A stretch of 64,000 nucleotides of DNA from Mycetocola zhujimingii (GTDB lineage: Bacteria; Actinomycetota; Actinomycetes; Actinomycetales; Microbacteriaceae), in NCBI RefSeq assembly GCF_003065425.1, contig NZ_CP026949.1, forward strand, positions 1,984,001-2,048,000, written 5' to 3'. A program made the position numbers and the translations under genes. The notes beneath the pieces are model-generated. The model was not told the DNA's origin. It searched no databases and saw only the letters and a program-made list of their open reading frames with translations. This document shows positions 32,659 through 41,035 of the stretch, one piece after another. How positions within the stretch are numbered: the first letter of the stretch is position 1; every line of letters starts with the position of its first letter.

Positions 32659-32954
32659 CGTCATCCGCAGGATACTGTGCGCTATTCGCCGATCCCACAC
32701 AGGTTCTTGCCGTTTTCCGCGTCGTAAACGTGTTATTTGCGAATTGTTCACGTTATAAACCTGTTATAAATCTGCCATTTAAGATGCAATGCCCAGTGAT
32801 TTAGCGTAGCCTTGGGCACGTCCACCGGCCTCTTCAGCGCCAACGGATGCCAGGTGAGGCGCCTCGAGTCGTCTCCTCAGCTGGAGAAACCCGAACTACC
32901 GTGAATGACGACGCAATAGCCCGTAATTGTCCCTGAGGCCCGGAGAAAAACACT
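32659..32954 (+). other. Long 5' regulatory region of the M23 peptidase gene
   Basis: About 300 bp with no gene. The left half (roughly 32720-32790) is strikingly A/T-rich for this genome and holds GTTATAAA direct repeats and possible -10 hexamers TAAGAT and TAGCGT (about 32780-32808). That implies a leader of 130-150 nt before the TTG start. The leader contains a palindrome GAGGCGCCTC near 32855 and a GGAG ribosome site just before the TTG. I looked for the c-di-AMP (ydaO) riboswitch often found before actinobacterial cell-wall hydrolase genes and did not see its conserved core. Confidence 0.5.
32752..32770 (+). repeat. Direct repeat GTTATAAA-N3-GTTATAAA (11-bp period)
   Basis: Two perfect GTTATAAA copies spaced one helical turn apart, upstream of the peptidase promoter. 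This is the arrangement bound by OmpR/MtrA-type response regulators. A related AACGTG/CACGTT inverted pair flanks it on the left (about 32727-32756). Confidence 0.55.
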
Positions 32955-34328
32955 TTGGCGAATACTGCTGCCCCCCAGCCATCGAACGTCCAGTCGACCC
33001 CTCGAGGCACCGAGCAGCAGTCCCCTACCCTCACCACCGGTGAGCAGCTCCCCAGCCGCCGCAGCCGCAGAATGCAGGCAGCGCTTGAGGCAGAAGCAGC
33101 ACTCCTCGCCGAACAGGCCGTCGCCACCGCGCTCGCACACTCGGAAGCCGTGGCCGCTGCGGTCGCCCAGCCGGAAGAGGCGCCGCTTCTTCGCCGCCGC
33201 CGCAACCGCACGCCCGCGCCGCTCGTGGAGCGCACCGCACCGGCCACCGAGGCCGAGTCGACCACTGTCTTCCCTCCCGCCGTTGCACCGGATGCTGAAC
33301 CCCAGCCCGTCGAGATCGACGAGATAGTCCTGCCGACACCGGCGTGGACCGAAACTCCAGAGGTCGTAGCGGCTGCCCCCGCTTTCAGCCAGGAGGCCAA
33401 GCCTGAGCAGAGCGTCGAACCCCCCGTGCTCGCCAACGACACCTCGGCATTCCTCGCCGCAGCATTCATTGCGCCGCCCACCTCCGCACACGCTCCCCGC
33501 GCCACCGCTCGCCGGCTCTCCGCCGATGCTGCCATCAGCTCGACCGTTCCGGCCTCCTCGGTCGCACGCGACACCGAGAGCCTGCTACCGGGCGAACGCA
33601 AGAGCCGCTGGAACTCCCTGCGCTCGACGAGCATCGTAGCTCTCGCCATTCCCGGCCTCCTCGCAACCGTTGCCCTTCCGGCATACGCTTTTGCCCCCTC
33701 TGACGGCGCTGTCGCAGATGCCAACGCCCAGATCATGAGCAGCGCGGTGAAGGGCCAGTCACTCACCGTGAGCGGCGACGTCACACTCGCAGAGCTCGAA
33801 CGGGACGGCTACTCAGCAACCAGCGAGGAAGAACTCGACGCCGCGTACGCGTCGAGCACGTACATCTTCGACAACGCGACCGCGCTCGCTGCGTACCTCG
33901 CCCCATCGGCAAGCGGCTGGTGGCGTCCGCTTCCGGGTGTCATCACGTCGAAGTACGGGCCGCGCGGTCTCATTTGCAACAGCGTCGGATGCTCCAACTC
34001 CTTCCACGAAGGAATGGACTTCGCCGGCGCCTGCGGAACACCGATCAAGGCAACCGCCGCCGGTCGCGTGACCTTCGTCGGCAATGCCGGCGCGTACGGC
34101 AACCGCGTCATCATCGACCACGGTGATGGCACTGAGACCATCTACGGCCACCTGCTGAGCGGTTCATACTCGGTTGCGGTTGGCGACACGGTTGCCGGTG
34201 GCGACGTTATCGCCGAGGTCGGAGCCACGGGCGTTGTGAGCGGATGCCACCTCGACCTCAAGGTAAACGTCGACGGCGAGCACACGAACCCGGCTCCGTT
34301 CCTCCGCGAAAAGGGCGTCGTGGTCTAA
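32955..34328 (+). CDS. M23-family peptidoglycan endopeptidase (LytM domain), membrane anchored
   Basis: A 457-residue protein. A long cytoplasmic Ala/Glu/Pro-rich region (about 220 residues, disordered) is followed by a membrane helix (SIVALAIPGLLATVALPAYAF), a linker, and a C-terminal LytM domain. Metal site: HEGMDFAGACGTP gives HxxxD, and IYGHL gives the catalytic His. The usual HxH of the third motif reads CHLDLKV, so the last zinc ligand is Asp instead of His. It should cut peptidoglycan cross-bridges, or act as a hydrolase activator if inactive. The start is TTG at 32955 after GGAG. Expression is probably controlled by the A/T-rich region upstream. Confidence 0.87.
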   Translation: MANTAAPQPSNVQSTPRGTEQQSPTLTTGEQLPSRRSRRMQAALEAEAALLAEQAVATALAHSEAVAAAVAQPEEAPLLRRRRNRTPAPLVERTAPATEAESTTVFPPAVAPDAEPQPVEIDEIVLPTPAWTETPEVVAAAPAFSQEAKPEQSVEPPVLANDTSAFLAAAFIAPPTSAHAPRATARRLSADAAISSTVPASSVARDTESLLPGERKSRWNSLRSTSIVALAIPGLLATVALPAYAFAPSDGAVADANAQIMSSAVKGQSLTVSGDVTLAELERDGYSATSEEELDAAYASSTYIFDNATALAAYLAPSASGWWRPLPGVITSKYGPRGLICNSVGCSNSFHEGMDFAGACGTPIKATAAGRVTFVGNAGAYGNRVIIDHGDGTETIYGHLLSGSYSVAVGDTVAGGDVIAEVGATGVVSGCHLDLKVNVDGEHTNPAPFLREKGVVV

Positions 34329-34367
34329 GCACACTGCCCGGGCACACTGCCTGGGCACACCGCTCGG
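34329..34367. repeat. 13-bp tandem repeat, three degenerate copies
   Basis: GCACACTGCCCGG, GCACACTGCCTGG and GCACACCGCTCGG, head to tail, immediately after the stop codon of the M23 gene. Confidence 0.85.
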
Positions 34368-34738
34368 GCGCTCCGTCAGGCATGCCCTCGCGGCGTGCCA
34401 CCATCGCCGTGACGTCCTGTCTTTCTCCCAGCTCAATGGGACCGCGGACACGCCGACAATCGATGTTGAATCGCGGGGTTGCACCGTTAGGCCGGATGCC
34501 CCGTCCGGACACAGCTCCGACCCATGCCGGTCGGATGCCCTGCGCTCTTCAGCGCTGCACCAGCTCCCCAGAAACGGGTCAGGCGGCCAGCCACCGCGGC
34601 GCTGCGATCCTGCCGGCCTGGGGGCACTTCTCACGCCCCGAGGGCGCTGCGCAGGCCTCCCGCGTCGCTCCTTCCGCGTGACGCCGCACTCCCCCGCCTG
34701 ACCCGCACACGGGCGCTCTGACGCACACACGTAGCCTC

Positions 34739-34772
34739 GCCTTGCACGCGGCGTCTGGCCTTGCACGCGGCG
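34739..34772. repeat. 15-bp direct repeat (19-bp period, two copies)
   Basis: GCCTTGCACGCGGCG twice, separated by TCTG. Confidence 0.85.
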
Positions 34773-34799
34773 AGCCTGGCCTGCGTACAGCGTTACAGC

Positions 34800-34832
34800 A
34801 GCGCACAGCGCACAGCGCACAGCGCACAGCGC
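34800..34832. repeat. 7-bp tandem repeat (AGCGCAC, four copies plus partial)
   Basis: Four perfect AGCGCAC units and a partial fifth, ending 8 bp before the tRNA terminator. A likely slippage site. Confidence 0.9.
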
Positions 34833-34839
34833 CAAAGCA

Positions 34840-34871
34840 AAAGGCCCGGAATCTTTCGATTCCGGGCCTTT
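34840..34871 (-). terminator. Terminator of initiator tRNA copy 1
   Basis: A perfect 14-bp stem (AAAGGCCCGGAATC/GATTCCGGGCCTTT) with loop TTTC. On the minus strand it begins 4 nt after the tRNA 3' end and is followed by TGCTTTG. An almost identical hairpin follows copy 2. Confidence 0.9.
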
Positions 34872-34875
34872 ATTG

Positions 34876-34949
34876 TTGCGGGGGCAGGATTTGAACCTAC
34901 GACCTCTGGGTTATGAGCCCAGCGAGCTACCGAACTGCTCCACCCCGCG
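34876..34949 (-). tRNA. Initiator tRNA-fMet (CAU), copy 1
   Basis: A 74-nt tRNA without encoded CCA. The 5' end CGCGGGG faces CCCCGCA, giving the unpaired C1-A72 that marks initiator tRNA. The D-arm is GGAGCAGTTCGGTAGCTC, the anticodon stem with the GGG/CCC pairs encloses CTCATAA (anticodon CAT), and the T-loop is TTCAAAT. A TAGAGT -10 lies about 14 nt upstream. It is identical to copy 2. Confidence 0.97.
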
Positions 34950-35048
34950 GCACAAGAAACAACTCTAGCATGGGACCGAAGCACCCCCTGACCGAGGGCC
35001 GGAGCCGAAACCGGGACCGCCTTGTCAGATCCGCAAGAGGGCAAAGCA

Positions 35049-35080
35049 AAAGGCCCGGAATCTTCCGATTCCGGGCCTTT
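35049..35080 (-). terminator. Terminator of initiator tRNA copy 2
   Basis: The same 14-bp stem as at 34840-34871 with loop TTCC in place of TTTC. It lies between the two tRNA copies, so each copy is its own transcription unit. Confidence 0.9.
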
Positions 35081-35084
35081 ATTG

Positions 35085-35158
35085 TTGCGGGGGCAGGATT
35101 TGAACCTACGACCTCTGGGTTATGAGCCCAGCGAGCTACCGAACTGCTCCACCCCGCG
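35085..35158 (-). tRNA. Initiator tRNA-fMet (CAU), copy 2
   Basis: Identical over all 74 nt to copy 1, 209 bp away, with the same flanking CCGCGGCACAAGAAA segment upstream and the same terminator downstream. The upstream -10 (TAGAGT) is also kept, but the sequence beyond it differs. This is a local duplication of the whole transcription unit. Confidence 0.97.
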
Positions 35159-35245
35159 GCACAAGAAATTACTCTATCACGGCGCTCACTGACGCGCGAA
35201 TCGAGGGCAGCAGAGATGGGAGTCGCCAGCGCCGTTAACTGAAGA

Positions 35246-35277
35246 TGGGGTGATGACCACTCTCGGTCACCACCCCA
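35246..35277 (-). terminator. Possible terminator of the UPF0182 gene
   Basis: A 13-bp imperfect stem (TGGGGTGATGACC/GGTCACCACCCCA, one mismatch), 14 bp past the stop on the minus strand, followed by ATCTTCAG without a strong T-tract. Confidence 0.5.
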
Positions 35278-35291
35278 CACGTCAGACTTCG

Positions 35292-38225
35292 CTAGCCGAT
35301 CAGCGTGATCGCCCGTGCGAGGGCTTCAGAGAGCCGCTTGTCGGCTTCACCGTACGCGGTCCAGTCGCCGGCCTGGAGGGCCGCATCGCGCTCTGCCATC
35401 GCGGTCCTGGCCTCTTCCAGCGCGGCCTTGATCTCGGCGTCTGTCGCGGGGTCGCCGGTCTCGGTTCCACCGGTACCGCCGTCACCCGCCTCAGTATCAG
35501 GATCCGCCTCGCCACCGGCATCCGTTTCAGGAACGATCGGATCGTCGGTCGGCGGCGTATTCGTGTCACCGGCGGTTGCGCCGGAGTCACCACCGAACAG
35601 CGAGTCGAGCGCCTCATCGAGCGTGTTCTCAAATGCGATCTGGTCACCGAAGGCAACGAGAACCTTCTGGAGCAGCGGATAGCTTGTCTCACCGGTCGAC
35701 TGCACATACACCGGCTGCACGTAGAGCAGTCCGCCTCCGACAGGAAGAGTCAGCAGGTTACCGTTGAGGACCTTCGACTGTCCCTGCTTGAGCAGGTTGA
35801 TGAGCGACGACACTTCGGGGTCGGTGTTGAACGCGTTCTGCACCTGGCCCGGGCCCGGAACCGTCACTTCCTTCGGAAGCGTCAGCAGTCTCATCTTGCC
35901 GTAGTCGTCGCCGATCGTTCCGTCCTCGGCTCCAGCGTCAGCGTCAACGGCCAGGTAACCGGTCAGGACGCTCGACGCGCTGTCACCCGTTCCTCGCGGA
36001 ACGAAGGTCGAGTAGAGCGAGAAGGTCGGAGCTTCCTGTCCCGGCATCTGCAGGGTCAGGTAGTACGGCGGCTGGAGCAGGTTCTCGGCGGCCTCCGACT
36101 GCGGGTCAGCCGGGGTCGACCATGCGTCGGTCTTGGAGTAGAACTTGCCGGCGTCGGTCACGTGGTACTGGCCGAGGATGGACCGCTGGACCTTGAACAG
36201 GTCTGCCGGGTAACGCACGTGACTCATCAGGTCGCCGCTCATCTCGGAGATCGGCTGGAGTGACGACGGGTAGATCTTCTGCCAGGTCTTGAGGATCGGG
36301 TCCTCGGTGTCCCAGGCGTAGAGAGTGACCGAACCGTCATAGGCGTCGACAGTCGCCTTCACCGAGTTACGAATGTAGTTGATGTTGTCGAGCGCGAACC
36401 GCTGGTCGTTGTCCTCGCTGTCAGCGATGGCTGTCGACAGTCCCACGGTTCGTGAGTACGGGTACGCATCTGACGTGGTGTAACCGTCAACGATCCAGAC
36501 CACTCGACCGTCAACGACGCTCGGGTACGGGTCGGAATCGAGCGTCAGGTACGGGGCGACCTTCTGCACTCGCGTCGACGGGTCACGGTCGTACATGATC
36601 TGCGACTCGTTGGTGACGGCATCCGACAGGAAGATCTGTTCCGACTGGAACTTCAGCGCGTAGACCAGCTTGTTCAGCACGCTGTCGAGCTTCGGCCCAC
36701 CGTCACCCTCGAAGGTGTTGTAGGTTTCCGAGTTGCCCTCTTCACCTGACGGGTAGTCGAGCTCAACGGGGGTTGAGTCTTTGGGTGCACCGACGATCGA
36801 GTACTCAGGAGAGGCCTCGCCGAAGTAGATCCGCGGCTCGAAGTCACCGAGTGCGCCTGTGGTCGGGATACCCGACTCGAGGAACACCGGCTGGCCGTCG
36901 ACGGAACGCTGGTTTCCGTACGCGGCAACAAGACCGTAACCGTGGGTGTAGACGAGAGTGTTGTTGACCCAGTTGTCCTCGGCGTCCTGCCTGAGTTCAC
37001 GGAGGGCGATGACCGTGTCCTGGCTCTCACCGTTGATGGAGTAGCGGTCGACGTCGAGGTCTTCGGAGAACGCGTAGTAGTTCTTGAACCGCTCGAGCTG
37101 CGAAATCGACGGGCTGACGAGCGCCGGGTCGATGATCCGGATGGATGCCGTTGTCTCGGCATCTTCGCGGAGCGCACCGGCGGTGGTGTCGGTCTTCGCG
37201 TTGAAGGGGATCTCCTCGACGTCCTTGACGTCGTAGGCCTCACGGGTCAGGTCGATGTTGCGCTGAATGTAGGGCTGCTCGAGGCTCTTGGCGTTCGGGT
37301 CGACCTGGAAGCGCTGCACCACCCACGGGTAGGCCGTTCCGATAAGGAGTCCTGCCACGAGCAGAAGCGCGGTTCCGACAACCGGCAGGCGCCAGCGTCC
37401 GATGAAGGCAGTGACGAAGAAGAAGAGGGCGACGAGCGCAGCGATTCCGGCGAGGATGACACGTCCGGGGATCGTCGCGTTGTCATCGGTGTAGTTTGCG
37501 CCGGTGATGAGGTCGCCGGTCTGGTTGAGCGTCGCGTACTGGTCGAGCCAGATGGAAACGGCCTGGAGGGCGAGGTACAGCCCGGCGAGAACCGCGATCT
37601 GGATTCGCGCAGCTTTGGAGATGCGCAGTTCGCGCCCCGAGGCGTGGATCGAACCGTAGAGGTAGCAGACGGCGACGGTGAGGAGCGTCGCGATGAGGAC
37701 GACGGCCGAGGCAAATCCGACGAGGCCACGGTAGAACGGCAACTCGAACATGTAGAACGACACGTCGAGACCGAACTGCGGGTCAACGGTTCCTGCCGGC
37801 GTGCGGTTGAACCAGACCCACACGGTCTCCCACCGAGTGGCTGCGGAGAAACCGGCGAAGAGGCCGAGCAGCGCGGGGATGCCGTAGGTCGCGGCGCGGC
37901 GAAGCGGCTCAACGAGCTCCTGGTACCTGTCGAGCTGGCTGGAGAGCTTGGCGTAGCCGGGGCGGAGGCGGTATGCGAGCTGAATCGCAACGTAGACCGG
38001 CACTGCCATGCCCAGGAAGCCGATGACGAACATGATCGCGGAGGCGTACCACTGGGTGGTCAGCACGTTGGTGAATCCAACCTGCTGGAACCACAGGAAA
38101 TCAGAGTACAGACCCGCGAAGATGAAGAACGCCACCACGAGGGCGCCGACAACAGCAGCGGTAATCGCCAGCGGTGCTCGAGTCTTGTTCGGTGCTGTGG
38201 AACTTGCGGATGTAGCGGAAGTCAA
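35292..38225 (-). CDS. UPF0182 family large membrane protein
   Basis: A 977-residue protein of the UPF0182 (COG1615) family, conserved across Actinobacteria. Seven hydrophobic helices lie in the first ~320 residues (for example ITAAVVGALVVAFFIFAGL; LPVVGTALLLVAGLLIGTAYPW). A large extracytoplasmic domain follows with YIQRNIDLTREAYDVKDVEE, TLVYTHGYGLVAAYGN, FLESGIPTTG and RSVKAT-like segments. The C-terminal ~110 residues are acidic, with a Thr/Gly/Glu/Asp-rich run and a terminal helix. Its function is unknown. The start is TTG at 38225 with AGAGG upstream. It lies next to the PDZ/S16 protease, an order kept in many Actinobacteria. Confidence 0.92.
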   Translation of the reverse strand: MTSATSASSTAPNKTRAPLAITAAVVGALVVAFFIFAGLYSDFLWFQQVGFTNVLTTQWYASAIMFVIGFLGMAVPVYVAIQLAYRLRPGYAKLSSQLDRYQELVEPLRRAATYGIPALLGLFAGFSAATRWETVWVWFNRTPAGTVDPQFGLDVSFYMFELPFYRGLVGFASAVVLIATLLTVAVCYLYGSIHASGRELRISKAARIQIAVLAGLYLALQAVSIWLDQYATLNQTGDLITGANYTDDNATIPGRVILAGIAALVALFFFVTAFIGRWRLPVVGTALLLVAGLLIGTAYPWVVQRFQVDPNAKSLEQPYIQRNIDLTREAYDVKDVEEIPFNAKTDTTAGALREDAETTASIRIIDPALVSPSISQLERFKNYYAFSEDLDVDRYSINGESQDTVIALRELRQDAEDNWVNNTLVYTHGYGLVAAYGNQRSVDGQPVFLESGIPTTGALGDFEPRIYFGEASPEYSIVGAPKDSTPVELDYPSGEEGNSETYNTFEGDGGPKLDSVLNKLVYALKFQSEQIFLSDAVTNESQIMYDRDPSTRVQKVAPYLTLDSDPYPSVVDGRVVWIVDGYTTSDAYPYSRTVGLSTAIADSEDNDQRFALDNINYIRNSVKATVDAYDGSVTLYAWDTEDPILKTWQKIYPSSLQPISEMSGDLMSHVRYPADLFKVQRSILGQYHVTDAGKFYSKTDAWSTPADPQSEAAENLLQPPYYLTLQMPGQEAPTFSLYSTFVPRGTGDSASSVLTGYLAVDADAGAEDGTIGDDYGKMRLLTLPKEVTVPGPGQVQNAFNTDPEVSSLINLLKQGQSKVLNGNLLTLPVGGGLLYVQPVYVQSTGETSYPLLQKVLVAFGDQIAFENTLDEALDSLFGGDSGATAGDTNTPPTDDPIVPETDAGGEADPDTEAGDGGTGGTETGDPATDAEIKAALEEARTAMAERDAALQAGDWTAYGEADKRLSEALARAITLIG

Positions 38226-38309
38226 TTTTGGCCTCTGTCAATACTCGGACGGACTTTCATTCTATTGGGGAGATCAGCCGCTCTGGCCCTGTGGCCCAGC
38301 GGTCACCGC

Positions 38310-39461
38310 TCACTCACAGGTAGCGAGCATCTCAAGTCCAGATTCGTCGGCGATCGCCTCAAGAACGGTGACGGCGTCATCGAGGGTCGCGACGCTGAAG
38401 ACGCTCAGTCCATCGGGCACGTGGCCGACAACTTCGTTGCAGTTGGCCTCGGGAGCGAGGAAGTATTCGGCCCCCGCGTCTTTCGCGCCGAACAGTTTCT
38501 GGCGGATGCCCCCGATGGCGCCGACAGCACCCTCGGCGTCGATGGTCCCTGTGCCAGCGACATCCGCTCCTCCGTTGAGTTCACCCTCGGTGAGCTTGTC
38601 GACGATTCCCAAGGCGAACATCATGCCAGCGCTCGGGCCGCCGACATTATCGAGCTGGATAGTCACGTCGATCGGGAAGTCGTAGACCATCTTGGTTGCG
38701 ATTCCGATCACCCCGGTTTCTGTGCCGTCGGCCGCCGTTGCCGGCGTCGGGGTGATCGAGATCGTCATCGGGACGCCGGCACGCACGATGTCGAACGCGG
38801 CGGGTTGCTCTGTGCCGTTGTCGGCAATGGCCTCACGGAGCGAGGCGAGGTCTGTCACCGGCACGCCATTCACGCCCATGATTTCGTCCTCGACCTTGAG
38901 CTCCCCCTCCGCCGGGGCGCCGTCAGCAATCTGGCCGACCGTCAGCTGTGCGGGAAACTCGTAACCGAGTTCGGTGAGCGCAGCAGCGACGGCATCCTGC
39001 TGCGAATCGACCATCAGCGCGGCGTTCTGCGCATCGCGTTGCTCGGTCGTCTCGCCCACCGGGAAGACCGATTCGAGGGGAACAACGGTTTTGCTCGGGT
39101 TGAACCACGCGAGGGTGATTTCGAACCAGTTGGGTCGCTGCTCAGGATTACCGACGGCCTGAACCGTCAGCATGTCGAGGGCACCGCTCGTCTCGAACGT
39201 CTCTGCGCCTTCGACGGTGATCATCGGCACCTTTTTGTCGTCGATCTCGACGGTTCCGAGGGTGTTGAACACCGGGCCGGGCTGCTGGATCACATACGAG
39301 CTCGGCCAGAGCGCGAGCGCGAGCAGGATGACGAACGACAGCCCGAGCGCCAGCCAGCCACGCTGCGACCGTTTCTGGGCGCGTTCCAGGCGTGCGAGGT
39401 CGGCATCCGTCGCCAGATACTGCTCGTCCGGTTCAGGCGTCGAGGGGAGATAGAGGGTCAC
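38310..39461 (-). CDS. PDZ-domain Lon-like (S16) membrane serine protease
   Basis: A 383-residue protein with an N-terminal membrane helix (RGWLALGLSFVILLALALWP), a PDZ domain (IADGAPAEGELKVEDEIMGVNGVPV), and a C-terminal Lon-type proteolytic domain. The catalytic serine is in GGPSAGMMFALGI and the lysine in the GGIRQKLFGAKDAGAEYFL segment (Ser-Lys dyad). No ATPase domain is present, so it resembles the secreted YlbL/S16 proteases. Start: GTG at 39461 is preferred for its AAAGG ribosome site 5 nt upstream; GTG at 39536 would add 25 residues. Confidence 0.88.
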   Translation of the reverse strand: MTLYLPSTPEPDEQYLATDADLARLERAQKRSQRGWLALGLSFVILLALALWPSSYVIQQPGPVFNTLGTVEIDDKKVPMITVEGAETFETSGALDMLTVQAVGNPEQRPNWFEITLAWFNPSKTVVPLESVFPVGETTEQRDAQNAALMVDSQQDAVAAALTELGYEFPAQLTVGQIADGAPAEGELKVEDEIMGVNGVPVTDLASLREAIADNGTEQPAAFDIVRAGVPMTISITPTPATAADGTETGVIGIATKMVYDFPIDVTIQLDNVGGPSAGMMFALGIVDKLTEGELNGGADVAGTGTIDAEGAVGAIGGIRQKLFGAKDAGAEYFLAPEANCNEVVGHVPDGLSVFSVATLDDAVTVLEAIADESGLEMLATCE

Positions 39462-39580
39462 TGCGGCCTTTCGTGCTGTTCGCGGCGGGCGGACACCGGC
39501 AAGCCGAAGCCACGCGAAACTCAGAGGTTCACGCACTAGCGTAGATCGAGCAACCGCACGATGTCTGAAAGGTGGCCTCA

Positions 39581-40954
39581 GTGCCCGACGTACCTGACAA
39601 CAATCCTGAAGACGAATTCCGCGACATGCTCCGGGATTTCCTGTCGGGAAAGGGCGGAGTCGACCCGAGCCAACTCGCCGGTGCTGCTGGCCTGCCGTCG
39701 GATCCAGCGAGCATCCAGGCCATGCTCGCCCAGCTGCAGAACGCCATGCGCGGTGCGTCTGATGGTGGCATCAACTGGCAGGTGGCAACGGACCAGGCGG
39801 TGAAGATCGCTACGGCGAGCGCCGTACCCACCTCACCCGAGCAAAGGGCCCAGCTCGACCAGGCCTTTCACATTGCGGCCCTGTGGCTCGACGACGTGAC
39901 CCAGATCACCGAGCTGACCAACGTTCCAGGTCTCATGACGCGCGGGGAATGGGTCCGGGCGACGATGCCGGTGTGGACCCAGCTCGCTGAGCCGGTAGCG
40001 ACAAGCATCTCCGACGCGCTGACGCGGGTCCTGAGCGAACAGGCGCCGGAGGAAATGCAGGGCATGGTGCAGGGCGCGAGCAGCCTGCTCCGAAGCATCG
40101 GAGGAGCGCTCTTCGCCATGCAACTGGGCCAGGTCGTCGGCCAGCTCTCAACCGAGGTGGTGTCAGGCGGAGATATCGGCATCCCTCTCCTCGACGACAA
40201 CCAGGCCGCACTGCTCCCCCAGAGCGTTTCAGCGTTCGGTGAGGGCCTCGACATCCCCGACGACCAGGTCCAGATCTACCTGGCTGTCCGCGAACTCGCG
40301 CACGCTCGCCTGTTCCGGCACGCGCGGTGGCTGCGCCTGCACCTCATCACCTCGATCACGGAGTTCGCTCGCGGCATCCGGATCGACACAGACCGACTCG
40401 AGGGCCTTGCAGACAGCTTTGACCCCGCGAACCCTGAGGAACTCAGGCAGGCGATGGTCGACGGTTCGCTCATCCCGCCGAAGACGGACGCCCAACTGGT
40501 CACCCTTGCCAGGCTCGAGACGATTCTCGCCCTCGTGGAGGGCTGGGTCGACGTCGTCACCGGTGCCGCAACAGCCCGGCTCCCCAAGTCCGATGCCGTC
40601 GCTGAGACCGTGAAACGCCGTCGTGCGACCGGGGGTCCGGCCGAATCCGCCTTCTCGACCCTGGTCGGACTCGAGCTGAGGCCCCGCCGGCTGCGCGAGG
40701 CCGCCGCGATGTGGCAGAAGATCACGGATGCCGTCGGCAACGAGCAGCGCGATTCGCTCTGGTCCCACCCCGACCTCATCCCAACCGCCGAAGACATCGA
40801 CGACCCGACCGCCCTCATCCAGCGGCTCGAAGCCAGCGCGCGTGGCGAAGCGCCCGAACCCGACGAGTTCGACACGGCGCTCCAGGACCTCCTGCGCGGC
40901 GAGGAAGACGGAACCGGCACGACAACAGACGGCGAAACCCCGCCGAACGTCTGA
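39581..40954 (+). CDS. DUF2342 zinc-dependent metalloprotease-like protein
   Basis: A 457-residue protein of the actinobacterial DUF2342 family (annotated as a zincin or as F420-biosynthesis associated). The diagnostic segments are AFHIAALWLDDVTQI, PLLDDNQAALLPQSVSAF, and the helix LAVRELAHARLFRHARWLR, where an E-x-A-H replaces the classical HExxH. The N-terminus is Asp/Pro-rich and disordered, as is the acidic C-terminus. The substrate is unknown. GTG at 39581 is chosen because GAAAGG lies 8 nt upstream; GTG at 39572 is an alternative. It is divergent from the PDZ/S16 gene. Confidence 0.85.
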   Translation: MPDVPDNNPEDEFRDMLRDFLSGKGGVDPSQLAGAAGLPSDPASIQAMLAQLQNAMRGASDGGINWQVATDQAVKIATASAVPTSPEQRAQLDQAFHIAALWLDDVTQITELTNVPGLMTRGEWVRATMPVWTQLAEPVATSISDALTRVLSEQAPEEMQGMVQGASSLLRSIGGALFAMQLGQVVGQLSTEVVSGGDIGIPLLDDNQAALLPQSVSAFGEGLDIPDDQVQIYLAVRELAHARLFRHARWLRLHLITSITEFARGIRIDTDRLEGLADSFDPANPEELRQAMVDGSLIPPKTDAQLVTLARLETILALVEGWVDVVTGAATARLPKSDAVAETVKRRRATGGPAESAFSTLVGLELRPRRLREAAAMWQKITDAVGNEQRDSLWSHPDLIPTAEDIDDPTALIQRLEASARGEAPEPDEFDTALQDLLRGEEDGTGTTTDGETPPNV

Positions 40955-40986
40955 GTCCGCGCGATCACGTCTGAGCCCGGCCCGCT

Positions 40987-40998
40987 CTGTGGATAACT
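40987..40998 (+). promoter_or_regulatory. Shared 12-mer CTGTGGATAACT upstream of the E1/ThiF-like gene
   Basis: The 12-mer ends 37 nt before the ATG at 41036 and 24 nt before the CAAGAT hexamer. It has the same sequence, strand relation and spacing as the copies before tadA and the lipoprotein gene. It contains TGTGGATAA, the complement of a perfect DnaA box. Confidence 0.6.
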
Positions 40999-41035
40999 TC
41001 CCGGAGCTCGTACCGGCTCGGGCAAGATGGCGTGC

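Larger units (their letters stand above)
34329..34839. other. Gene-poor, repeat-rich spacer
   Basis: 511 bp with open frames on both strands that have no start signals, no recognisable product and Arg/Ala/Pro-rich translations, so I call no gene. It contains three unrelated short tandem or direct repeats (13 bp x3, 19-bp period x2, 7 bp x4), suggesting slippage-prone DNA. The 13-bp repeat starts directly after the peptidase stop codon. Confidence 0.6.

Noticed and set aside
32659-32954. c-di-AMP (ydaO) riboswitch before the M23 peptidase
   Set aside because: The position is right for this class in Actinobacteria, but the conserved GGGGAACC- and GGGGTGAATC-type core sequences are missing.
34164-34835. 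Open frames on both strands of the repeat-rich spacer as possible genes
   Set aside because: The frames cross the tandem repeats, are Arg/Cys/Pro-rich, have no start signals and overlap the end of the M23 gene. Better read as non-coding.
36942-39539. Very long open frame (865 codons) on the plus strand, antisense to UPF0182 and the S16 protease
   Set aside because: It is a by-product of high-GC codon usage opposite two well-supported genes. The translation has no domain motif and no start signal.
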